A stretch of DNA of 64,000 bases. Source: Candidatus Obscuribacterales bacterium. Its GTDB lineage: Bacteria; Cyanobacteriota; Vampirovibrionia; Obscuribacterales; Obscuribacteraceae. The stretch is taken from NCBI GenBank assembly GCA_020634035.1, contig JACKCM010000006.1, positions 248,001-312,000 on the forward strand, read 5' to 3'. The notes under the pieces were generated by a model. It made no database searches, was not told where the DNA came from, and saw only the letters and a program-made list of their open reading frames with translations. The translations under genes and the position numbers were made by a program. Below are positions 13,283 through 21,325 of the stretch, piece by piece (within the stretch, counting starts at the first letter, position 1; each line of letters starts with the position of its first letter).

Positions 13283-15241
13283 ATGTGGCAATGGTTATCT
13301 ATTTATTTACCTGTTAAGAAGATTGTTGCGCTTTTGATGAATCGGCCTCTATTCTGGACCCTGCTTGTATTTGCTCTGTATATACAGACCGGCTGGCATG
13401 CTGCGGCCGAGGCCCAGAATCAGGTTGGATATAGTCGAATAAGTTCGGTTAAAGAAGGCTGGGGGAAGAAGTCGATAACCCTGCAAACAGAGACCCCTGC
13501 ATCGATTCCACGTCCGATAATAAGATTCTTGCCCGGAGAAAACGGCGACACGATTCTGGTTGCAGACTTCTATGGCCTTTTATGGAACATGCCGACCAAA
13601 GTAATCGAAGTCAACTCTTCTTTTGCGAACTCCTTACCTGTCACCACCGGTAGTGCCTCAAAGAGAGGAATCAAATTAGTCCGCATCGGAAAGTTCCAGG
13701 AGATGCCTCCAATATGCAGAGTGGCCGTCATATCCAGCGACCCTCAGAAATTGAAAACAATATCTTTCGACTCGAAACCGGGCAGACTTACCATCAAATG
13801 GTCAGGAAGCCTGGTCACAGGACGCAATAACAGCTCTCCCCTGGTCGCTCCCGACTTCCACCAGAGCCAGGCAGCCAATATCAGGCAGATAGCAAAAGCG
13901 CCGCCCCTGGCGCCGCCGATTAGCGCCCTCGACCCCCATGTAGTGGCCAGCAGCCCTCCGGACAATTTCACCCTCAGACCACCTATCGGAGAGAAAGCCC
14001 CGGAAGCCCAGAAGCTCGAACAGAACCAGCCTTCAGCAAATACCCAGGCCAGCAAAGGCGTCCTTTCTCGCTGGTATAAAAAGGTTAAAAACACTTACCA
14101 GAATTTAACAGATCAAGAGACGGTCTCGGCTCCGCAGGCCCAGACAGCCCAGGCTCCTGCTATAGCACCGCGGGGCAATCCCCCGGCAATTGCCCTTAAA
14201 GAGAACGGTGAGAGCGGCTTTGCCATCGAAATCAAAACAGACTCTCCAGAAAAGCTTCAATACAAAACCTTTCGCCTGAGCAATCCCGAAAGATATGTGA
14301 TCGATTTCGAGAATCTATCTGAAATCGCCGATAGCTCCTTGCCCTCGCCAACCTCCGCCGCTTCAGGAAAGTTCGTCAGAAGCATGAGAGTAGGCAACCC
14401 CGTTATAGGCGAACATGCCGTAGGCAGATTGGTCCTGGACCTGGCTGATGTTTCTACGCCGGTCTCGGAGAATAAAGACAATCAGAGCAATACAATCACG
14501 ATTCAGGTGGGCGGTCAGGAAACATCGCTGCTAGCCGGATTGAAAGCCCCTGCTGCCTCCACGGTTATTCTAGATGCCGGTCACGGAGGCACAGACCCCG
14601 GAGCCCAGCGCGGAGACACCGACGAGAAAGATATTACCCTCGCCATAGTCAAGAAAACCGACCGTTATCTCAAAGCAAGCGGCGTGAAGGTGCTGCTCAC
14701 AAGAAGCGAAGATAAGACCGTCAGCCTGGCCGAACGGGTGGAGTTGACCAATAAAACCAGACCCGACGCATTTCTCAGTGTTCATATCAACTCTTTAGAG
14801 AGCAAAACGGATATCCATGGCATAGAGACCTACTACCAGACCCCCCAGAGCGAAAGAATGGCGAAGCTGATTCATAAGTCCCTGGTGGACGGGCTGAAAG
14901 CGCCGGATCGCTCGGTTAGAAAAGCAAAATTTTACGTAGTGAACCGAACCACGGTTCCTGCGGTGCTGGCGGAGGTCGGTTTTATCTCTCATAAAGATGA
15001 GAAGAAGCAGCTGTCTACAGAAGCCTATCAAGAAAAGGTAGCGGCGGCGCTCGCAAGGGGCGTTGTGCTCTATCTCAGAGAAAATAACATGGTTGCAACA
15101 AATCCCCAACCTAAATCTCAAGTCGAAGAAGTAAAATCAGGTAGTGAGGGTAACCCTAAATCTAATTTGAGAAACTCAGAGAAAAAACAGGGTAATATAT
15201 CCTCTTTGTCGAGATTAGCGCAAAAAGGTCTCGGCATTTAA
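13283..15241 (+). CDS. N-acetylmuramoyl-L-alanine amidase with AMIN-type domains
   Basis: A 652-residue envelope enzyme that cleaves the amide between N-acetylmuramic acid and L-Ala in peptidoglycan. An N-terminal signal segment (about 15-42) directs export. Two AMIN-like beta domains (about 50-180 and 310-412), separated by a Pro/Ala/Gln-rich linker, probably target the septum or outer-membrane machinery. The Amidase_3 domain runs from about 427 to 602. It has V-I-L-D-A-G-H-G-G (zinc His), E in D-E-K-D-I-T-L, S-V-H-I-N-S (second zinc His) and the catalytic Glu in V-L-A-E-V-G-F-I-S. A 45-residue polar tail follows. The gene precedes murI by 27 bp, giving a cell-wall gene pair. Confidence 0.92.
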   Translation: MWQWLSIYLPVKKIVALLMNRPLFWTLLVFALYIQTGWHAAAEAQNQVGYSRISSVKEGWGKKSITLQTETPASIPRPIIRFLPGENGDTILVADFYGLLWNMPTKVIEVNSSFANSLPVTTGSASKRGIKLVRIGKFQEMPPICRVAVISSDPQKLKTISFDSKPGRLTIKWSGSLVTGRNNSSPLVAPDFHQSQAANIRQIAKAPPLAPPISALDPHVVASSPPDNFTLRPPIGEKAPEAQKLEQNQPSANTQASKGVLSRWYKKVKNTYQNLTDQETVSAPQAQTAQAPAIAPRGNPPAIALKENGESGFAIEIKTDSPEKLQYKTFRLSNPERYVIDFENLSEIADSSLPSPTSAASGKFVRSMRVGNPVIGEHAVGRLVLDLADVSTPVSENKDNQSNTITIQVGGQETSLLAGLKAPAASTVILDAGHGGTDPGAQRGDTDEKDITLAIVKKTDRYLKASGVKVLLTRSEDKTVSLAERVELTNKTRPDAFLSVHINSLESKTDIHGIETYYQTPQSERMAKLIHKSLVDGLKAPDRSVRKAKFYVVNRTTVPAVLAEVGFISHKDEKKQLSTEAYQEKVAAALARGVVLYLRENNMVATNPQPKSQVEEVKSGSEGNPKSNLRNSEKKQGNISSLSRLAQKGLGI

Positions 15242-15268
15242 TCCGTCAGAAATACGAGATTAGTAGGC

Positions 15269-16174
15269 ATGGACTCCAGCAATATCGAAAGCCTTCTCGG
15301 TGCGGAGAAGATCGGGTTATTTGATTCCGGCTTGGGCGGACTGTCCGTGCTCTCGAGCTTCATCGACTCGGAGTCTTCCTTGAATCGCAAGGAATTCATT
15401 TATATAGGAGATACCAAACGCTGCCCTTACGGCAACCGCTCCTATGCCGAAATCAGAGAATTCGTCACCCAGCTGGGCATCTGGCTGGTCAAAGAAGGGG
15501 CAGACGCCATTGTGATGGCCTGCAACACCAGCGCCGCTTTACTCGCCGAAGAAATTCGACGGACCTGCCCGGTTAAGGTAGTCAATCTGCTCGAACCGAC
15601 AGCTGCTTATGTAAAAGAGATCGGATTCCGCAAAGTGGGCGTGATCGCTACAAACACCACCGCCCGCAGCAAAGCCTTTTCTAAAGCCATCAAAGCTTCT
15701 TCAGCCAGGACCGAAGTTTTCGAACTGGGCTGCCCCGACCTGGTTCCCATCGTCGAAAGCGGACAGTTCGATTCCGAAGCGGCAGTTGACGCCCTCAGAC
15801 CTTACGCCAAGACTTTACTGGAACACAATGTCGATTCGATTATTTTCGGTTGTACCCATTATCCTTTCCTCAGAGAAGCGATGGCTGCCAATGTACGCCA
15901 ACTCGCGCCCAGACGGAATGTAACCCTTATCGATCCGGCTCGGGTTCTGACCCGCCAGTTGAGCCTGGCAGGCGGTCCTACCGATGGTGCCCCGCGCCTG
16001 GACATAGCCACCACCGGTGATGCGGATGATTTTGCAGACAAGACCGCGCTTCTTCTTGGAATAGATAAGAGCTGTCTGAATGTTCGCAATATCCCACTTT
16101 CGGAGCTGACCGCTCAAGAGACCGGATTAAGCCCGGTTCCGGTCGACGTGATATCACCAAGCCCGATACCATAA
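15269..16174 (+). CDS. murI: Glutamate racemase
   Basis: A 301-residue cytoplasmic enzyme that interconverts L- and D-glutamate, supplying D-Glu for peptidoglycan. The family landmarks are present: I-G-L-F-D-S-G-L-G-G-L at the N-terminus, Y-I-G-D-T-x-R-x-P-Y-G, and the two catalytic cysteines C85 (M-A-C-N-T-S) and C195 (G-C-T-H-Y-P). Length is a little above the usual 260-275 because of extra residues at both ends. It lies 27 bp after the amidase gene and 14 bp before the uracil-DNA glycosylase gene on the same strand. Confidence 0.95.
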   Translation: MDSSNIESLLGAEKIGLFDSGLGGLSVLSSFIDSESSLNRKEFIYIGDTKRCPYGNRSYAEIREFVTQLGIWLVKEGADAIVMACNTSAALLAEEIRRTCPVKVVNLLEPTAAYVKEIGFRKVGVIATNTTARSKAFSKAIKASSARTEVFELGCPDLVPIVESGQFDSEAAVDALRPYAKTLLEHNVDSIIFGCTHYPFLREAMAANVRQLAPRRNVTLIDPARVLTRQLSLAGGPTDGAPRLDIATTGDADDFADKTALLLGIDKSCLNVRNIPLSELTAQETGLSPVPVDVISPSPIP

Positions 16175-16188
16175 GATCGACTTAATAA

Positions 16189-16809
16189 TTGATTGATCCT
16201 GAACACAGAGCTTCCCTAGAAGAGATTTACGAGCGCGCCCGTTCTTGCACGGCATGCCCTCTGGCTGCAACCCGCACAAAAGTGGTTCTTTTCCGGGGCG
16301 ATCCCGCTGCCAGACTGATGATAATCGGAGAAGGACCTGGTTATTATGAGGATCAGAGCGGTTTGCCTTTTGTCGGCAAGGCCGGTCAGCTTCTCGATCG
16401 CATCCTCGCATCGGTAAATCTGGATAAGGACAGAGACGTTTATATCTGTAACGTGGTCAAATGCAGACCGCCCGGGAACCGTGTACCAACCGAAGAAGAG
16501 GCATCCTCATGTCGTTCATATTTAGATGCTCAGATAAAATTTGTTCAACCAAAGATTATTCTTCTGGCGGGCGCAACCGCCATGAAATCAGTACTTCAGG
16601 TAAATTCTTCGATTAGTCGAATGAGGGGCAAATGGCTTGATCATAAAAACGGTGCTAAAGTAATGCCAATATTCCATCCCTCCTATTTATTGAGGAACGA
16701 TTCTAGAAAAGCCGGCAGTCCAAAATGGCTGATGTGGCAGGATATCAAAGAAGTCAGAAAGCAATTGGATATTTTGCTCGAAGAAGAGAACAAAAACATA
16801 TCTAGTTGA
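16189..16809 (+). CDS. udg: Family-4 uracil-DNA glycosylase (iron-sulfur)
   Basis: A 206-residue DNA-repair enzyme that removes uracil from DNA. The start must be the TTG at 16189, because two in-frame stop codons directly precede it and no ATG gives the conserved N-terminus. C20 and C23, then C92 (V-K-C-R-P-P-G-N-R) and C108, are spaced as in the 4Fe-4S cluster of family-4 enzymes. The uracil-binding motif G-E-G-P-G (47-51) and the late H-P-S-Y-L-L-R motif are both present. It sits 14 bp after murI, probably in the same transcript. Confidence 0.92.
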   Translation: MIDPEHRASLEEIYERARSCTACPLAATRTKVVLFRGDPAARLMIIGEGPGYYEDQSGLPFVGKAGQLLDRILASVNLDKDRDVYICNVVKCRPPGNRVPTEEEASSCRSYLDAQIKFVQPKIILLAGATAMKSVLQVNSSISRMRGKWLDHKNGAKVMPIFHPSYLLRNDSRKAGSPKWLMWQDIKEVRKQLDILLEEENKNISS

Positions 16810-16824
16810 CCCAGGGGAATCGTA

Positions 16825-17124
16825 ATGGCAATCAAGACGGAAAACTTCTATCAAGACCTTCTCACCGCCGAACTGGCGGATGCTTTCACCAATAATTTCG
16901 GCAAAGCGGTCCTGAAACTTCCCAACCAGGGAAGAGGCGAAGTGCACGATGATGTACTGGTTTATTTCTCGGCGATGGCGATGGACCAGGTCAACGTAAT
17001 AGCCAATAAGCATGGCATTACAGACCAGGATGCCCTCCATGAAATCTATCAATTGACCCGCCAGAATCTGGTCCAGGGATTTCGAATCGGCCAGGGCATG
17101 AAAGGCAACTGGAAACCAAGCTAG
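16825..17124 (+). CDS. Small conserved-looking protein of unknown function
   Basis: A 99-residue soluble protein with a good ribosome site (AGGGGA, 7 nt before the ATG). It has no signal peptide, membrane segment or cysteine. Predicted secondary structure is mainly helical, with an acidic-amphipathic pattern and a basic Gly/Lys tail. I do not recognise the family. It begins 15 bp after the uracil-DNA glycosylase gene and probably ends that operon. Convergent with the kinase gene downstream. Confidence 0.7.
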   Translation: MAIKTENFYQDLLTAELADAFTNNFGKAVLKLPNQGRGEVHDDVLVYFSAMAMDQVNVIANKHGITDQDALHEIYQLTRQNLVQGFRIGQGMKGNWKPS

Positions 17125-17148
17125 TTAACTGAGTCGGTAGGCGACTGC

Positions 17149-18714
17149 TTATTTAAGGGCTGCCACCATACGCTGGATTTTCTTGACCATCTCTTTGTCT
17201 TTCATGACATTGACATAGCCTACATAGCCGATTAAACAAACCAGCACCAGGGTGAGCAGCTTCTGGAACATCGACATGCCAGGCGAGCTGGAGCGCATTT
17301 TAGCCCTTGTAGAAAAGCCCTTGGACTCTCGAGTATTGGTTCTCAGACCGGTGCCCTGAAGATTGAATCTACCGCCCTGGTGGCGTAGTTTGGTGAACTC
17401 CTGGACTGTGGGAAGTTGCCTCTGACAGTTGACACAAAAGCGGATCTTGCCTGTTACCGGTGCTGCACAGAAAGGACAGTTGTCGTAACCCAGATCAACT
17501 TCATCGAGCTGATAATCACCATCCTCGTCGTGCTCAGCGCGGCGAAAGAGTGACAGAAGCTTATCGATTATTCCTTGTTTCTCGTCTGCCATTTCAGCTC
17601 CATTATCTTCGACTTCCCGGCTCCGGTTCTCTTTGTGAATAGCTGTTTCGGTGTTGAATTCGGCAATCACCTGCTGAACTCCGGTGGGCTCTCCCTTATG
17701 AGAAGCGACGAAAACCGGATGTTCGCCGGTAGCCAGCGCTATCGCTTCACTTTCCAGATCTTTGAATGCCACATCGGACATTCGATATCGATAGGAGCGC
17801 ACCTTGGGCCAGTCCCGCCGCATGGCGTCCTTGAGCTCTTTCCACATGGCACCGCAGGTGAGATAACGATTGTCGGGCTCTTTAGCCAGCGCCTTGTTCA
17901 GCACATAGGTAGTCTCGTTGCATGCTTCAAGCTCTTGAGCCGATTCGGAAAAAGGAATCGGGGTGCCGTAAAGATGACAATCCATCATCTCGATGGCTGA
18001 TTTTGCCTTGTAGGGCAGATTGCCTGAAAGGGTTTCATAAACGCATATAGCCATCGAATATATGTCGCTTCTGGGGTCCACCACCGAGTTGGAGAGACAT
18101 TGCTCCGGGCTCATGTATGGCGGACTGCCGCAGACATCACCGGCTTTGGTGATCTGATAGACATCCTCACCGAAAGGATCTGTCTCTTTCAGTTTGGAGA
18201 GCCCGAAATCGACAATCTTGACGTGATCATCATCGTCGGCGGTAGAGAGAATGATATTCTCCGGTTTCAGATCGCGATGCACCACATCCTGGCTATGGGC
18301 AAGATCAAGGGCATCGAAGACCTGTTCAAAAATTTTGGAAGCACGATCGAAAGGGAGGGCACCTTTGGCTTCGAGCTCATCTTTGAGACTGTGCCCCTCG
18401 ATGAAATCCATAACAAGAAATGGCTGACCCTGTTTGCTCATGCCAAAATCGAAAAGTTTGACGATGTTATGGTGATTGACCTGGGCGACGGTTCTGGCTT
18501 CTCGGTTAAAACGCTTCAAAGCCTCAGAGTCGGCTACTTTATGCGAATGAAGCATTTTGATGGCGACGGTTCGATCCGTCTGTTCGTCATTAGCCCTGTA
18601 AACCACACCCATGCCGCCTTTTCCAAGAACGGACTGGACCAGATAGCGATTCGCCAGCAAAGACCCCACGTGGGGATCTTTATCGGAATCAACGGTCTTT
18701 TTGGTAGTAGACAC
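17149..18714 (-). CDS. Transmembrane Ser/Thr protein kinase with C-terminal zinc ribbon
   Basis: A 521-residue Hanks-type kinase. The kinase domain (about 23-295) has the Gly loop G-K-G-G-M-G-V-V-Y, V-A-I-K-M-L with the ATP lysine, the catalytic loop V-H-R-D-L-K-P-E-N, D-F-G, and the activation-segment end G-S-P-P-Y-M-S-P-E-Q. A zinc ribbon follows near 425-445 (C-P-F-C ... C-V-N-C). One membrane helix near the C-terminus (about 485-505) leaves only a short Lys-rich extracytoplasmic end, so there is no sensor domain outside the cell. All catalytic residues look intact. Transcribed alone. Confidence 0.9.
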   Translation of the reverse strand: MSTTKKTVDSDKDPHVGSLLANRYLVQSVLGKGGMGVVYRANDEQTDRTVAIKMLHSHKVADSEALKRFNREARTVAQVNHHNIVKLFDFGMSKQGQPFLVMDFIEGHSLKDELEAKGALPFDRASKIFEQVFDALDLAHSQDVVHRDLKPENIILSTADDDDHVKIVDFGLSKLKETDPFGEDVYQITKAGDVCGSPPYMSPEQCLSNSVVDPRSDIYSMAICVYETLSGNLPYKAKSAIEMMDCHLYGTPIPFSESAQELEACNETTYVLNKALAKEPDNRYLTCGAMWKELKDAMRRDWPKVRSYRYRMSDVAFKDLESEAIALATGEHPVFVASHKGEPTGVQQVIAEFNTETAIHKENRSREVEDNGAEMADEKQGIIDKLLSLFRRAEHDEDGDYQLDEVDLGYDNCPFCAAPVTGKIRFCVNCQRQLPTVQEFTKLRHQGGRFNLQGTGLRTNTRESKGFSTRAKMRSSSPGMSMFQKLLTLVLVCLIGYVGYVNVMKDKEMVKKIQRMVAALK

Positions 18715-18827
18715 GCCAGGGAGACCTCAAAAGGCTCGGAGAATAGTAAGAAATTGGATTCAGAGCAGGAAAAAACCAACTAATTTTGATTACTCCATAC
18801 CCTAGCCCGTGAGGGCCTAAACCGACA

Positions 18828-19964
18828 TTATATGAGATCAACGATTATAGAGTTGCTTATCGGCAGCCCCTCATCGGTTATCGCCAGTCTTCCATTCAAC
18901 AGGCTCAGGTAGCCGGCTTCGGAGAAGTGCTCGATTGCCTTCTTTCGGCTCTCCTCCAGGCGAAAACCGTATTTAGAATAGAAATCCGCAAGCTCGATAC
19001 CGGCGCGCATCCTCAAACCAAGCATCACCGCCTCTTTTATCTCTGTCTCGCGGTCTATCTCTTCGACGAATTCGTCTTCCATATAGCCTCGGATATAGCG
19101 ATTGAAAGACCGCCAGTTGGCGCTTCTTACCCCGTCTACATAACGATGGGCACCGACGCCGAAAGCCAGGTAAGACTGGTTCTTCCAGTATGTAGAGTTG
19201 TGGCGACATTGAAAGCCTTCTTTAGCAAAATTGGAGACTTCGTAGTGCACAAATCCTGCCTGCCTCAGCTTCTCGATCAGCAAGAGCATCATCGCGGCGA
19301 AAAGCTCTTCATCGGGATAACTATCGCTGTCTTTGGGAAAACGACCATACAATGGCGACTGCTCCGCCAGTTGCAGCCCATAGGCAGATATATGCTTGAG
19401 AGAAGGATAGCGCTCAGAAAAGGCTATTGCTTCGTCCAGGGTAGCCCGCCAGCTCTCTAGGCTCTGGGTAGGCAGGCCGTACATAAAATCCATGCTTACA
19501 ACAGGAATAGACGATGAGAGAGCGAGCTCCAGTCCACGCAAAGCTTCCTCTCTGCTGTGATCTCTGCCGATAGAGCGCAGCTCTTCTTCATGAAAACTTT
19601 CGATACCGACCGAAAGCCGGCTCACTCCAAGCGCTTTCCACCGGTCCAGTTTTTGCTCAGAAACAGAATGGGGTGTCGCCTCCAGACAAATCTCGAGAGC
19701 AGGTGCCAGCTCCACAAGCGAGGCGAGCTGGTCTAGAATAGCTTCGATATACTCCGGAGCCACCATGCCGGGTGTGCCACCACCAAAGTAGATGCTTGAC
19801 AGTTTTACCGGCTCCCGGGTATTCGCCAATCGTCCTTTGATCTCTTTTGAGAGGGCCTCGAAGTACTCTCCTTCTCTATGGTTGAGTCCGGCAAAAGCGG
19901 CGAAATCGCAGAAATCGCATTTGTAACTGCAAAATGGGATGTGTATATAAGCTGTCTCGATCAT
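18828..19964 (-). CDS. hemW: Radical SAM HemW-like protein
   Basis: A 378-residue radical SAM protein. The cluster motif C-S-Y-K-C-D-F-C-D-F near residue 12 is the C-x3-C-x2-C of HemW/HemN. The D-F after the third Cys, rather than the C-G-C of true coproporphyrinogen oxidases, points to HemW, a heme chaperone or insertase. F-G-G-G-T-P and the C-terminal HemN_C-type domain agree with this. Length is typical. The gene is divergent from the TPR gene at 20070, with a 105-bp gap. Confidence 0.88.
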   Translation of the reverse strand: MIETAYIHIPFCSYKCDFCDFAAFAGLNHREGEYFEALSKEIKGRLANTREPVKLSSIYFGGGTPGMVAPEYIEAILDQLASLVELAPALEICLEATPHSVSEQKLDRWKALGVSRLSVGIESFHEEELRSIGRDHSREEALRGLELALSSSIPVVSMDFMYGLPTQSLESWRATLDEAIAFSERYPSLKHISAYGLQLAEQSPLYGRFPKDSDSYPDEELFAAMMLLLIEKLRQAGFVHYEVSNFAKEGFQCRHNSTYWKNQSYLAFGVGAHRYVDGVRSANWRSFNRYIRGYMEDEFVEEIDRETEIKEAVMLGLRMRAGIELADFYSKYGFRLEESRKKAIEHFSEAGYLSLLNGRLAITDEGLPISNSIIVDLI

Positions 19965-20069
19965 CTGCCTGTCATGCTCATTTACGAAATTCTTACCTGG
20001 CCCATAATGAACCGATAATCTGGTGTGAAATGATAGAAGAGGACTTTCATATCGGGAGGTTTCGACACT

Positions 20070-21182
20070 ATGCTCTTTCCGGGAAGAGACAATGTTAATT
20101 GGAAATCCATAGAGAAAGCAAGCCTGGCTGTGGTTTTGCTTATTGCAACCGCAACGCCATGCCGAGCCGCTCTCTCCCTTGCCAAAGTAGAAGCTGAAAG
20201 TACCGCTTCCGGCGGCAGCGCGCTCAAGATAAAGAAAGAGCCCGTCAGCCAGAAGACCAAGCTGTCGACGGGCAAAAAGACAGATTCGAAAAGCGATTAC
20301 GATGCCTCGTTAATAAGCCTTTATCAAATGGGACTCACCCATACCGATTTGAGATCGGTGGGAGACCTGATTATAGAGTTGCGTCGTGAAGTATCCGACA
20401 ACCCGGCCGCTCCTGACCTGCGTATGCGCCTGGGAAGCTATCTCTATATCACCGGCGACTACGAAGGTGCCGCCATGGAGATGCGCCGCGCCATCGCCAT
20501 AGATCCGGAAAACCACATCGGTCATCTGCTTCTCGCCAGACTGCTCGAAGACGCCGGCGACGAAGCCACCAGCCAGGAAGAGTATGAAAGAGCTATCCGA
20601 TTGGCTCCCGACTTTCCGCTTTCCAGGGTCTTCTACGCCGAAAGTCTGTTGAAGAAAGGTGGCATCTCCGAATCAATCAACGAATTTCGCCAGGCCAACG
20701 AGGTGAAGCCGACAACAGAAGGACTTGCCGGTCTTGCCGAGGCACTGGTTATCGCCAAAGACGAAGAAGGTGCCATCACCGCGGCTCGCCAGGCGGTCTC
20801 TCTGACACCCCATTCTTCCTCGGCCCATATCGCCCTGACCAAAGCGCTGCTTCTCAGAGGGGACAAAGAGAGCGCCCTGAGAACAGCACGCCAGGCGGCC
20901 CTTCTTGATCCGACTTCGGCTGAGAGCCATATGATGCTGGGACGGGCTCTTTACGCCAACGGACGAAAGGCAGATTCTGTCCAGGAATTCAGACAGGCGG
21001 TCAACCTCGACCCGCTCAATGCCCAGGCCAGAAACGACCTTGGCTATGCGCTCTACGGCAAGGGTGACGTCGCTTCTGCGGTAACGCAACTGCAGCTTGC
21101 CCTGAGACTGAATCCCCATCTTAGCGAAGCAAGAAACAATCTCGAAATTGCTATCTTCGGCCTGGCAGGACAGAGCAAATAG
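20070..21182 (+). CDS. Secreted TPR-repeat protein
   Basis: A 370-residue protein with a signal peptide (about 1-34, ending C-R-A-A) and a clear ribosome site (GGGAGG about 10 nt before ATG). From about residue 105 to the end it is built of 34-residue TPR units, with repeated A-x-x-x-x-R-x-A-x-x-L-x-P and Y-x-x-x-G-D/N motifs, about seven copies. It likely acts as an envelope scaffold. It is followed by the secretin gene with its own promoter, and TPR lipoproteins often serve as secretin or Tad/type IV pilus accessory proteins. A link is inferred from adjacency only. Confidence 0.82.
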   Translation: MLFPGRDNVNWKSIEKASLAVVLLIATATPCRAALSLAKVEAESTASGGSALKIKKEPVSQKTKLSTGKKTDSKSDYDASLISLYQMGLTHTDLRSVGDLIIELRREVSDNPAAPDLRMRLGSYLYITGDYEGAAMEMRRAIAIDPENHIGHLLLARLLEDAGDEATSQEEYERAIRLAPDFPLSRVFYAESLLKKGGISESINEFRQANEVKPTTEGLAGLAEALVIAKDEEGAITAARQAVSLTPHSSSAHIALTKALLLRGDKESALRTARQAALLDPTSAESHMMLGRALYANGRKADSVQEFRQAVNLDPLNAQARNDLGYALYGKGDVASAVTQLQLALRLNPHLSEARNNLEIAIFGLAGQSK

Positions 21183-21245
21183 ACGCAACTATATACAGTG
21201 CATATCGTTGAGCTGTGCGATGATACCAGCTATGGCACCAACCAT

Positions 21246-21273
21246 TTGAAATTTGCGGCGATCTCGCTAAAAT
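21246..21273 (+). promoter_or_regulatory. Sigma70-type promoter for the secretin gene
   Basis: TTGAAA (21246-21251), a 16-bp spacer and TAAAAT (21268-21273) form a good housekeeping-type promoter. It would start a leader of about 45 nt before the ATG at 21326. Confidence 0.5.
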
Positions 21274-21325
21274 AGTGGGGTACAGATAGTGAATACTGGG
21301 CTCACTATATTCTTTCGTTTTCTAA

